The notes beneath the pieces are model-generated. The model was not told the DNA's origin, did not search any database, and worked only from the letters and a program-made list of their open reading frames with translations. 64,000 nt of DNA from contig NZ_JACHMJ010000001.1 of assembly GCF_014204935.1 (NCBI RefSeq), positions 1,922,001 through 1,986,000 on the forward strand. Reading direction: 5' to 3'. Positions 25,978-34,061 of this stretch are shown here, piece by piece. Position numbers and translations under genes: made by a program. Every line of letters starts with the position of its first letter. The first letter of the stretch is position 1. This DNA is from Conyzicola lurida (lineage in GTDB: Bacteria > Actinomycetota > Actinomycetes > Actinomycetales > Microbacteriaceae).

Positions 25978-27470
25978 GGCTCCTCAGTATCCTCGGTTTC
26001 GACGGCGACGCCGAGGGGTACCACCGGCAGGACGATGCCGAATCGCGACCCCCGGGGCGACGTCGACAGGCTGACCCGGCCGCCGTGCGCCTCGGCGATC
26101 GCACGCACGATCGGCAGACCCAGTCCGGACCCCCGGATGCCGCGGCCGGCGTCGGCGCGCCCGAACCGCTCGAAGATGCGGTCCTGCGCCTCGACGGGGA
26201 TGCCCGACCCGCGGTCGGCGACCCAGAACTCCACCGTCGCGTCTCCCCCGGTGCTGCCGACGTCGATGCGTGATCCGGCCGGCGAGTACTTGGCCGCGTT
26301 GTCGACGAGCTGCAGCCAGGCCTGGGTGACGCGGCCGGGGTCCAGAGCCATGCTCAGGTGCGCCGACCCCGTGAGCACCCACTCGTGGTCGGGCACGACG
26401 CTCGCCTTCGCGAAGACCTCGGCGGTCAGGTCGGCGACGTCGGTCGGGGTCCTGGCAAGGGTCATCCGCTGGGAGTCGGTGAGCGACTCGATGTCGTCGA
26501 CCAGCCGGGCCATGCGGTCGAGTTCGTCGATCGCTAGCGCCTTGGTGGCTTCCACCTCGGCGGTGTCGCTCGGGTCGAGCAGCTCGAGGTGGCCGCGCAC
26601 GATCGTGATCGGCGTCGCGAGCTCGTGCCGCACGTCGTCGAGCAGCTGGCGTTGGCCGGTCATCGACGCGTCGAGCCGGTCTAGCATGCCGTTGACCGTC
26701 GCGGTGAGAGAGGAGATGTCGTCGCGCCCGACCACCGGGATGCGCTCTTTGCGGTCGCTCGCGGTGATCCGCGAGGCCGCGTCGCCGAGCTGCCGCAACG
26801 GGCGCAGCAGCCGTCCGGCGACGAACCAGCCGACGAGCCCGATCGCGACGAGGGTGATGGCCGCGACGAGGGCGTAGGTACTGAAGGCGTCGCGCAGTTC
26901 CTCGAGTTCGGCGTCGACGTCGACCGCGGCCACGTAGATCGCGCGGGCCGGGTCGTCCTCGACGCCGATCGGCGCCGCGACGTACCGCACCGTGCCGCCG
27001 GGCCGTACGTCCGTGCCGATGAAGACCGCGCCATCCTCGGTCTCTGCCACGACCCTGTCGACGAATCCGTCGTCGTCTTCGAGGTGGAACGAGGTATCGA
27101 CACCCGGCACGAGCGTGGCGACGCCGTCGATGATGCCGAGGGCGCTCTCGTTGCGCCCGGGGATGATGCGGGCGAGCACCGCCTCGAGTGCCTCGCCGGT
27201 CGACGCGAACCCGGGGGTGTCGTCGGCGTCGGCGGGGTCCGGCTGGGTCGTGACGGCGTCGGATTCGCCGGTGACGATGAAGCGGGCCGACTCGACGTGG
27301 GCGAGCAGCAGGTCGTCGATGTCGCTGTGGATGCGGTCGCGCTGCACGAGGAACGACGTCGCCCCCGCGACCGCCATGCCGATCGACGCCACGAGCAGGA
27401 TCGAGGCCAGGATGCGCGAGCGCACCGACCACCGCGGCACGCGGATGCGACGCGATCTCGTCGATCTCAT
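25974..27470 (-). CDS. sensor histidine kinase
   Basis: A 498-residue kinase: basic N-terminus, membrane helix ~19-41, an extracytoplasmic sensor of about 160 residues rich in Asp/Glu, a second helix (ALVAAITLVAIGLVGWFVAG), then HAMP. The phosphorylated His is in DVRHELATPITIVRGH, N box in QLVDNAAKYSP, G boxes in DRGSGIP and GSGLGLPI. I chose the ATG at 27470: CATACT lies 6 bases upstream (27482-27477) and the longer open frame adds no signal. The gene precedes its regulator and is divergent from the CDF gene. Confidence 0.92.
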   Translation of the reverse strand: MRSTRSRRIRVPRWSVRSRILASILLVASIGMAVAGATSFLVQRDRIHSDIDDLLLAHVESARFIVTGESDAVTTQPDPADADDTPGFASTGEALEAVLARIIPGRNESALGIIDGVATLVPGVDTSFHLEDDDGFVDRVVAETEDGAVFIGTDVRPGGTVRYVAAPIGVEDDPARAIYVAAVDVDAELEELRDAFSTYALVAAITLVAIGLVGWFVAGRLLRPLRQLGDAASRITASDRKERIPVVGRDDISSLTATVNGMLDRLDASMTGQRQLLDDVRHELATPITIVRGHLELLDPSDTAEVEATKALAIDELDRMARLVDDIESLTDSQRMTLARTPTDVADLTAEVFAKASVVPDHEWVLTGSAHLSMALDPGRVTQAWLQLVDNAAKYSPAGSRIDVGSTGGDATVEFWVADRGSGIPVEAQDRIFERFGRADAGRGIRGSGLGLPIVRAIAEAHGGRVSLSTSPRGSRFGIVLPVVPLGVAVETEDTEEP

Positions 27471-27502
27471 CGCCCCAGTATGGAGCGTGGCAGACTCGAC
27501 AA

Positions 27503-28435
27503 ATGGCTGCCAGCAAAACAAATGAGAGCACTCTCACCGTGCTGGTCGCCTTCGGGGCGAACCTGCTGATCGCGATCGCGAAATCGGTCGCGGCGCTGCT
27601 CACCGGGTCGGCGTCGATCGCCGCCGAGGTCGCGCACTCCTGGGCCGACACCGGCAACGAGATCTTCCTCTACGTGGCCGAGCGCAAGTCCGCCCGGGGC
27701 GCCGACGCCACGCACCCGCTCGGCTACGGACGCGAGGCGTACGTCTGGTCGATGTACGCGGCGTTCGGGCTGTTCGCCGCCGGCGCCGCCGTGTCGGTCT
27801 ACCACGGGGTGCAGAGCCTGCTCGATCCGGAACCCGCCAGCGACTGGGCGATCGCCTACGTCGTGCTCGGCGTCGCGTTCGTACTCGAGGGGGTGTCGTT
27901 CTTGCGCGCGTACAAACAGGCGCGCGAGACCGCGCGCGAGCAGCACACCGGCACCCTCAACGTCGTGCTCGAGAGCTCGAACCCGACCCTGCGCGCGGTC
28001 TTCGCCGAGGACGCCGCCGCCCTGATCGGCCTCGTCATCGCCTTCCTCGGCGTTCTGCTGCACCAGCTCACCGGGTCGCCCGTCTACGACGCGGTCGGCT
28101 CGATCCTCGTCGGCGTGCTGCTCGCGATCGTCGCTCTCGTGCTGATCAACCGCAACCGCCGCTTCCTCGTCGGGCAGGAGACCGACCCCGCCGTGTCCGC
28201 GAGCATGGTCGACTTCCTGAACGCCCGCACCGAGATCGAGCGCGTCACCTACCTGCACCTCGAGTTCGTCGGACCGAGCCGGGTCTTCCTCGTCGCGGCC
28301 GTCGACCTCGTCGGCAACGACACCGAGACGCACGTGGCGGTCGCGATGCGCGCGGTCGAGGCGGCGCTCGAGACCAATCCGCACATCGTCAAGGCCGTGC
28401 TCACCCTGTCGGCACCGGCCGACGCGTCGCTGTAG
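27503..28435 (+). CDS. cation diffusion facilitator (CDF) transporter, ZnT9-like
   Basis: A 310-residue membrane protein with six helices and a C-terminal cytoplasmic domain. Helix 2 carries the metal site HSWAD (HxxxD). Helix 5 has FAEDAAALIG, so the second His of the usual HxxxD site is replaced; this ED form is typical of the SLC30A9/ZnT9-like branch. It probably exports Zn or a similar divalent ion in exchange for protons. It is divergent from the histidine kinase by 32 bases. CAGACT lies 6 bases before the ATG, suggesting a leaderless mRNA. Confidence 0.9.
   Translation: MAASKTNESTLTVLVAFGANLLIAIAKSVAALLTGSASIAAEVAHSWADTGNEIFLYVAERKSARGADATHPLGYGREAYVWSMYAAFGLFAAGAAVSVYHGVQSLLDPEPASDWAIAYVVLGVAFVLEGVSFLRAYKQARETAREQHTGTLNVVLESSNPTLRAVFAEDAAALIGLVIAFLGVLLHQLTGSPVYDAVGSILVGVLLAIVALVLINRNRRFLVGQETDPAVSASMVDFLNARTEIERVTYLHLEFVGPSRVFLVAAVDLVGNDTETHVAVAMRAVEAALETNPHIVKAVLTLSAPADASL
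27522..27537. promoter_or_regulatory. second copy of the ATGAGAG-CTCTCA palindrome, in the CDF 5' coding end
   Basis: ATGAGAGCACTCTCAC lies 19 bases after the A of the CDF start codon and matches 14 of 16 bases of the palindrome at 23802-23817. If the CDF mRNA is leaderless, this is position +20 to +35, a possible repressor or regulator site. Confidence 0.4.
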
Positions 28436-28542
28436 CCCCGCCCTCCTGCAGAAGCGTCACACGTGGTCGCATAGTCGGGTCGGTTGGCGCCACTGGTGAC
28501 ACTTGTGGGCGCGAATACGGCGGGGCGGATGCCGCTGCCGTC

Positions 28543-29529
28543 CTAGCGCGCGGCCGCGGCCCTGCCGCGCAGGCCGTTGACGAGCGCGGCCGCGGTCGCG
28601 GCATCCGCCACCGTCACGACTAGCGACCGGCCGTTCGTCCGCTCGATCTCGAGCGCCTCGCCCGACCGCACGATGATGCCGAAGCGGCGTCGCGACCCGC
28701 GGAGTCCCCAGCCTCCGAAGTCGCCGAGAGGCGAGATCTGCACGGCCCGGGCCGCCTCGACCTGGTCGAGCGGCACCGAGAATTTCGGGAACCCCAGCGC
28801 CGAACGCACCGAGACCCCCGCGGCGGTCACCCTCACCCGCCACACCATCGTCGCGCCGACGACCGCGACCGCCACCGCGAGGATGCCGAACGCCGGCCAC
28901 GGCCCGCCGTCACTGGCGGTGGAGGCGAGCGCGACGATCCCGGCGGCGAATGCGACGGCGGCGAGGACGAAGATCAGGATGCCGCGGCTCGGCGTCACCC
29001 CGCGCGACCACACGGCGCGCTCCCCGTCGGCGAGCTCGAGCGGGGGTTCCCCGTCGTCGACGGCCACCGGCAGCGGCGCCCGCGGAGTGAGGAGTCCGGC
29101 GGGGACAGCCAGCAGGAGCCCGGCGACGATTCCGACCGGCATCCACGGAAGCACGGATCCCGCGTCGGCCGCGTCGGCGAGACCGCGCTGCATCCACACG
29201 CTGCCGCCGATGGCCGTGGTCAGGAACACCGCCAACCACACGACGGTGCCGACCAGGAACCGGGTCTGGGTGCCCGCCCGCTGCACCAGCGCCGCGACCG
29301 TGAGCGAGACCGAGAAGAGCGCGACGAATCCGGCGACCGGCAGCACGAGCCCGAGGAGCGGACCGAACCCGTCCGCCTCGCCGGAGGCGCTCCAGTGGAT
29401 CGCGATCGGGTCGGGCAGATCGGCCGACCAGAACAGCACGACGACGATGCCCACGATGGAGAACAGAATTGGCAGTACGGCTCCCAGCGCGACGATGCGT
29501 CGGCGTTCGTTCCGGGTGTATCCGGTCAT
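28543..29529 (-). CDS. DUF1648 domain membrane protein
   Basis: A 328-residue membrane protein with about seven helices. The N-terminal LPDPIAIHWSASGEADGFGP segment is the DUF1648 signature. A soluble C-terminal part (VRSALGFPKFSVPLDQVEAA onward) resembles a PH-like module. Its ATG overlaps the GntR regulator stop (TGATG). Such GntR-DUF1648 pairs are common in Gram-positive bacteria and often respond to cell-envelope stress; the exact role here is unknown. Confidence 0.85.
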   Translation of the reverse strand: MTGYTRNERRRIVALGAVLPILFSIVGIVVVLFWSADLPDPIAIHWSASGEADGFGPLLGLVLPVAGFVALFSVSLTVAALVQRAGTQTRFLVGTVVWLAVFLTTAIGGSVWMQRGLADAADAGSVLPWMPVGIVAGLLLAVPAGLLTPRAPLPVAVDDGEPPLELADGERAVWSRGVTPSRGILIFVLAAVAFAAGIVALASTASDGGPWPAFGILAVAVAVVGATMVWRVRVTAAGVSVRSALGFPKFSVPLDQVEAARAVQISPLGDFGGWGLRGSRRRFGIIVRSGEALEIERTNGRSLVVTVADAATAAALVNGLRGRAAAAR

Positions 29530-29876
29530 CAGTAGGCCTCTCTGATCATGGCGGCGAGCGCCGCGGGGGAAAGATCGAGCCGCTTCGCCTCGACGACGAG
29601 CGCGGGCAGCAGCGCGGCGAGGTCGCCGTACTCGCGGGCCCGGTCGGTGACGACGGCACCGCGTCCGCGTCGCAGGTCGATGAGGCCCTCGTCGCGGAGC
29701 GCCTGGTAGGCGTGCAGCACGGTGTGCACGTTGAGATCGAGTGATTCGGCGAGCTCGCGGGCGGAGGGCAGGCGCTCCCCCGCGGCGAGCGCCCCGCGCA
29801 CGACTTCGGAACGCACGGCGGCGGCGAGCTGGTCGAATAGCGGGATGGGCGACGCGGGGTCGACACGGATGAGCAT
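29529..29876 (-). CDS. GntR-family transcriptional regulator (YtrA subfamily)
   Basis: A 115-residue regulator: winged helix-turn-helix (SPIPLFDQLAAAVRSEVVRG to LRRGRGAVVTD) and a short C-terminal helical part of ~40 residues, the YtrA layout without an effector domain. It should repress its own unit with the DUF1648 gene. The promoter TTGTTC-N17-TAGACT ends 6 bases before the ATG and encloses a perfect 8-bp inverted repeat, so the operator and autoregulation can be read from the sequence. Confidence 0.93.
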   Translation of the reverse strand: MLIRVDPASPIPLFDQLAAAVRSEVVRGALAAGERLPSARELAESLDLNVHTVLHAYQALRDEGLIDLRRGRGAVVTDRAREYGDLAALLPALVVEAKRLDLSPAALAAMIREAY

Positions 29877-29882
29877 GTCTTC

Positions 29883-29911
29883 AGTCTATTGTTCTAGTTG
29901 TATTAGAACAA
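29883..29911 (-). promoter_or_regulatory. promoter and operator of the gntR-DUF1648 unit
   Basis: Minus strand: -35 TTGTTC (29911-29906), 17-base spacer, -10 TAGACT (29888-29883), then 6 bases to the ATG, so the mRNA is probably leaderless. Arms TTGTTCTA (29889-29896) and TAGAACAA (29904-29911) form a perfect inverted repeat with a 7-base spacer covering the -35 box and the spacer. This is the expected site for a YtrA-type repressor. Confidence 0.75.
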
Positions 29912-29932
29912 GTGCAACTACTCGCTTTGGCG

Positions 29933-30571
29933 CTAGAAGGTGTTGCCCCGATCCACGCCGGCGAACGCGGCGACGATGCCCGGGAACACCACGTCCACGC
30001 TCTCCGCGACGTACCCGGTGAGCGGCGAGCGCCCGATGCCGGCGCGTGCCCAGGTGATCCACCCGGCAGCGACGGCCCCGGCGAGCGCGTTCGCCGCCGT
30101 GCGCACCAACAGGTCCGACCGGTGCCGGGCCCCGCGCGCGGCGAAGAAGTCCACGTACACGTCGGCCTGCGCGGCGACCCGGAGCAGGCCGGAGTTCGCG
30201 ACATCCTCGCCCGCCCCCATCACGTCGGACTGGGTCAGTGCGAGCGGCACCCGGTTCTCGTCGAACTCCCCCGCGACGGCGAGCACCACCTCGCGGACCG
30301 ATTCGAGAGAACCGCTGGCGGATGCCGCGGCGCAGGCCTCCCGCAGGGAGTCGATCGCGCGGTCGACCTCGAACCACAGCAGGTCGCTCTTGGCACCGAA
30401 GTAGTTGAAGAAGGTGGCCCGGCTCACTCCGGAGCGCCGGGTGATCTGGTCGATGGTCGTGCCCGCGTAGGTGTTCTCGACGAAGAGTTCCGCCGCGGCA
30501 TCCTCGATCAACTGGCGCGAGGAGACCTTGGGTCGCCCCACGCCGGGGCTGTGATCTGCAGTCGTCGGCAC
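29933..30571 (-). CDS. TetR-family transcriptional regulator
   Basis: About 212 residues from GTG 30571 (VPTTADHSPGVGRPKVSSRQ). The TetR helix-turn-helix is GTTIDQITRRSGVSRATFFNYF; the ligand domain follows and ends DRGNTF. An alternative TTG start at 30610 would add 13 residues but overlaps the likely promoter. It is divergent from a complete ABC importer, so it probably controls that operon. The -10-like TACAGT (30600-30595) on the minus strand overlaps TAGATA on the plus strand, so both promoters may share one operator. Confidence 0.88.
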   Translation of the reverse strand: MPTTADHSPGVGRPKVSSRQLIEDAAAELFVENTYAGTTIDQITRRSGVSRATFFNYFGAKSDLLWFEVDRAIDSLREACAAASASGSLESVREVVLAVAGEFDENRVPLALTQSDVMGAGEDVANSGLLRVAAQADVYVDFFAARGARHRSDLLVRTAANALAGAVAAGWITWARAGIGRSPLTGYVAESVDVVFPGIVAAFAGVDRGNTF

Positions 30572-30652
30572 AATGGTTCCCGTCGTGGTTAGATACTGTA
30601 CTGCGTCCAAAAATAGCGCCCATCGCCCTCGAGCACACCGAGAAAGACAGCC

Positions 30653-32284
30653 GTGAACCGCACTTTACCCTCCCTCGTCGCCGCAGCATCCGTCATCCTG
30701 CTGATCGCGGGGTGCTCCCCTGCCGCCCCGGCGAACACCGAGCCGGTGACCGGCGGCACGCTCGTGTACGCGTCGGGCGACGCGGAACCCACCTGCCTCG
30801 ACCCGCACGTGGGTGGCAACTACCCGCAGGCGCTCGTCGCCACCCAGTACCTCGAGTCGCTCGTGTCGATCGACGACGACGGCGAGATCATCCCGTGGCT
30901 CGCCACCGAGTGGTCGGTCGCCGACGACGGCCTCAGCTGGGACTTCACCCTGCGCGACGACGTCACCTTCACCGACGGCACCCCGTTCACCGCCGAGGCG
31001 GTCGCGGTCAACGTCGCGCACCTGCAGGACCCGGCGACGGGCTCGTCCACCGGCTACCTCGCTCTGCAGAAGGTCGAGTCGGTGGAGGTCGTCGACGACA
31101 GCACGGCGCGCTTCGTGCTCAGCGAGCCCGACAGCGCGCTGCTCGAGTCGCTGTCGCAGCCGTGGCTCGCCATCGAATCCCCCACCGCTCTCGCCCGCCC
31201 GCAGGCCGAGAACTGCGAGTCGCCCGTCGGCACCGGCCCGTTCGTCGTCACGGCGTGGGACCGTCAGGAATCGATCACCCTCGAGCGCAACGACGACTAC
31301 ACCTCGCCGCCCGCCGACGCGGCCCACGAGGGCCCCGCCTACCTCGACGGGATCGAATGGCGCTTCCTGCCCGACTCCGCCTCCCGCTACGCGGCACTGC
31401 AGGCCGGCACCGTCGACGTGATCGACAACGTGCAGCCCGACACCATCGTCGCGGCCGAGTCGGTCGACAGCGTCGAAGAACTCAACGCTCCGCGTCCCGG
31501 CGCGTCCAACCGCATCGAACTCAACTCGAGCAAGGCGCCGTTCGACGACGTGCTCGTGCGCGAGGCGTTCATCCGTTCGGCCAACGTCGACGACGCCATC
31601 ACGAGCCTGTTCTTCGACACCGCCGAGCGCTCCTACTCCCCGCTCTCCAGCGTGGAGAAGCTCGGCTACTCCGCCGACCCCGAGCTGTTCGAGTACGACC
31701 AGGATGCCGCGGCCGACCTGCTCGACGAGGCGGGGTGGACCGAGACCGACGCCGACGGCTACCGGGCAAAGGACGGCGTCACCCTCGAGCTCGACTTCCC
31801 GGTGAGCACCAACCAGTCGATCCCCGCCGAGCAGTCGCTGTTCGAGCAGCTGCAGGCGACCGCCAAGGAGGCCGGTTTCAAGGTCAACCTCGAGCCGCTC
31901 GACCTGTCGAGCTGGTACGGCGCGCTCGGCGAGAACGACTACGACCTCGTCAGCGCCCCGTACACCAAGGTCGGGCCCGACGTGCTGCGTATCCTGTTCG
32001 ACTCGGCGGGCACCATCCCCGCCCCGAGCGGGTACTTCGCCAACCACTCCCAGGTGAAGGATGACGCACTCGACGCCCTGCTCCAGTCGGCGGGCGCGAC
32101 CTCCAACGAGGCAGAGCGCGCCGACGACTACGCCGCCGCCCAGCAGATCGTGCTCGAGGGGTACTACATCCTGCCGCTCTACGACCAGCAGAACCACTTC
32201 CTGCTCCGCGCCGACGTGGAGGGATTGCGCGCGATGCCGACGGTATCGACCCCGACGCTCTACGACACGTGGCTGGATCGCTGA
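30653..32284 (+). CDS. ABC transporter substrate-binding lipoprotein (SBP_bac_5, peptide/nickel type)
   Basis: A 543-residue extracytoplasmic binding protein. The lipobox LIAGC puts the lipidated cysteine at residue 21. The SBP family 5 pattern follows: LDPHVGGNYPQALVATQYLE, LATEWSVADDGLSWDFTLRD, GTGPFVVTAWDR. It should capture oligopeptides, or possibly nickel or another small ligand, for the permease encoded next. First gene of a four-gene operon; GTG start with a weak GAGAAAG site. Confidence 0.92.
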   Translation: MNRTLPSLVAAASVILLIAGCSPAAPANTEPVTGGTLVYASGDAEPTCLDPHVGGNYPQALVATQYLESLVSIDDDGEIIPWLATEWSVADDGLSWDFTLRDDVTFTDGTPFTAEAVAVNVAHLQDPATGSSTGYLALQKVESVEVVDDSTARFVLSEPDSALLESLSQPWLAIESPTALARPQAENCESPVGTGPFVVTAWDRQESITLERNDDYTSPPADAAHEGPAYLDGIEWRFLPDSASRYAALQAGTVDVIDNVQPDTIVAAESVDSVEELNAPRPGASNRIELNSSKAPFDDVLVREAFIRSANVDDAITSLFFDTAERSYSPLSSVEKLGYSADPELFEYDQDAAADLLDEAGWTETDADGYRAKDGVTLELDFPVSTNQSIPAEQSLFEQLQATAKEAGFKVNLEPLDLSSWYGALGENDYDLVSAPYTKVGPDVLRILFDSAGTIPAPSGYFANHSQVKDDALDALLQSAGATSNEAERADDYAAAQQIVLEGYYILPLYDQQNHFLLRADVEGLRAMPTVSTPTLYDTWLDR

Positions 32285-33261
32285 GCGTCGACCTCGTCGC
32301 CGGTCTGCGGACCGGCACGCGCGGCCGCCTCGCCCGGTGGGCGCTGCTGCGCCTCGGCGGCGTGGTCTTCGTGCTCTGGGCGGTCGCGACCGTCACCTTC
32401 TTCGCCCTCCGTCTGATCCCCGGCGATCCCGCCGAGGCCGTGCTCGGCGGGCCGGGATCGCAGGCGAGTGCCGAAGCGCTGGCGCAGGCCCGCGCCGACT
32501 ACGGGCTCGACCAGCCCCTGGTCACGCAGTACGCCGTGTACCTCGGCCGGCTGGCCACGGGCGACCTCGGCTCATCGTATGCGCTGCGCGAGGACGTGGC
32601 ATCCGTGGTTCTCACCAATCTCGGGCCCACGCTGCTGCTGGCCGCACTCTCGCTGCTGGTGGCCGCCGCGCTCGCGCTCGGCCTCGCCGTCTGGTCGACG
32701 AGGGGCGGGCGGATCAGCGCGGCGATCGGGTCCCTGCTCGAGATCGTCGCGGCCGCCGTGCCGCACTTCTGGCTGGCGATCTCGATGATCCTGCTGTTCT
32801 CGACGCTGCTCGGCTGGCTGCCGCCGGTGAGCGTGCCCGGACCGCTCGGGCTCGTGCTGCCCGTTCTCACGCTCGCCATCCCGCTCGCCGGCTTCCTGGG
32901 GCAGGTGATGCGCGAGGCGCTGCTCGACGCCATGCAGTCGCCCTTCGTGCTCGCCGCCCGCACGCGCGGCGAGGGCGACGGCGGGGTGTTCTGGCGGCAC
33001 GCGCTGCGCCACGCGGCCATCCCGGCGATCGGGCTCGTCGGCTGGGCGTTCGGCTCGCTGGTCAGCGGAGCCGTGGTGGTCGAGACGATCTTCGCCCGGC
33101 AGGGTCTCGGGCGCAGCCTGCTCTCGGCCGTGCAGTCCCGCGACGTGCCGATGGTGATCGGCGTCGTGCTCGTCGTCGCCCTCGCCTACATGCTCGTCAC
33201 CACGCTCACCGACCTGGCCGACCGGCTGGTCGACCCTCGGCTGCGGCGGGTGTCCCGGTGA
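32269..33261 (+). CDS. ABC transporter permease (DppB/OppB type)
   Basis: A 330-residue permease with six membrane helices. It has the long extracytoplasmic loop after helix 1 (RLIPGDPAEAVLGG) and the cytoplasmic EAA-like loop MREALLDAMQSPFVLAARTRGEG. The GTG start overlaps the binding-protein gene by 16 bases. Its stop overlaps the next GTG (GTGA). It forms the channel with the following DppC-type permease. Confidence 0.93.
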   Translation: MAGSLSVDLVAGLRTGTRGRLARWALLRLGGVVFVLWAVATVTFFALRLIPGDPAEAVLGGPGSQASAEALAQARADYGLDQPLVTQYAVYLGRLATGDLGSSYALREDVASVVLTNLGPTLLLAALSLLVAAALALGLAVWSTRGGRISAAIGSLLEIVAAAVPHFWLAISMILLFSTLLGWLPPVSVPGPLGLVLPVLTLAIPLAGFLGQVMREALLDAMQSPFVLAARTRGEGDGGVFWRHALRHAAIPAIGLVGWAFGSLVSGAVVVETIFARQGLGRSLLSAVQSRDVPMVIGVVLVVALAYMLVTTLTDLADRLVDPRLRRVSR

Positions 33262-34061
33262 AGCGCCCGCGTCCCGTCGAGATCGCCTCGGTCGCCGTCA
33301 TCCTCTTCCTCGCCGTCGCGGCCCTCGCCCCGGCCCTGCTCGCCCCCGGCGACCCGCTCGCGATCGCGCCGCTCGACAGTTTCCAGCCGCCGTCCCTCGC
33401 GCACATCTTCGGCACCGACGAATCCGGGCGGGACATCTACACGCGCGTCGTCCACGGCACCGGCGCCTCGCTGCTGATCGGCATCGCGGCCACCGCGATC
33501 GGCCTCGGGCTCGCGCTCGTGTTCGGCCTGCTCGCCGGGTTCGGCCCGCGCTGGGTCGACTTCGGCACGACGCGCTTCCTCGAGGTGCTGTTCGCGTTCC
33601 CGGGGCTGCTCTTCGCGCTGCTGTTCATCGTCGTCTACGGGCCGGGCGTCGTGACCTCCACGATCGCGGTCGGCCTCTCGACCGCTCCCGGCTACGCGCG
33701 CATCATCCGGAGCCGCGTCATCCAGGTGCGCACCTCGCCGTATCTCGAGGCAGCGACCGTGCTCGGCCGCGGGCGCACCCGGCGTATCGTGCGGCACGTC
33801 CTGCCCAACGTGGCCGGCGCGCTCTTCGTGCTCGCCACCCTCGGCGTCGGCCAGTCGATCGTCTGGGCCGCGTCGCTCAGCTACCTCGGGCTCGGCGCCG
33901 TGCCGCCGGCGGCCGAGTGGGGCGCGATGCTCAGCGCCGGCCGCACCTACATCGCGTCGTTCTGGTGGATGACGTTCTTCCCCGGGCTGTTCATCGTGTT
34001 GAGCGCCGCGGCGACGACACTGCTCGGTCGCGCCATCCAGCAGAGGGGTCGTGAGTCGTGA
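33258..34061 (+). CDS. ABC transporter permease (DppC/OppC type)
   Basis: A 267-residue permease starting VKRPRPVEIASVAVILFLAV. It shows FGTDESGRDIYTRVVHGTGAS, typical of DppC, then the EAA loop (YLEAATVLGRGRTRRIVRHVLPN). Starts at GTG 33258 in a GTGA overlap with the previous stop, and ends in a GTGA overlap with the ATPase gene, so the operon is tightly coupled. Confidence 0.93.
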   Translation: MKRPRPVEIASVAVILFLAVAALAPALLAPGDPLAIAPLDSFQPPSLAHIFGTDESGRDIYTRVVHGTGASLLIGIAATAIGLGLALVFGLLAGFGPRWVDFGTTRFLEVLFAFPGLLFALLFIVVYGPGVVTSTIAVGLSTAPGYARIIRSRVIQVRTSPYLEAATVLGRGRTRRIVRHVLPNVAGALFVLATLGVGQSIVWAASLSYLGLGAVPPAAEWGAMLSAGRTYIASFWWMTFFPGLFIVLSAAATTLLGRAIQQRGRES

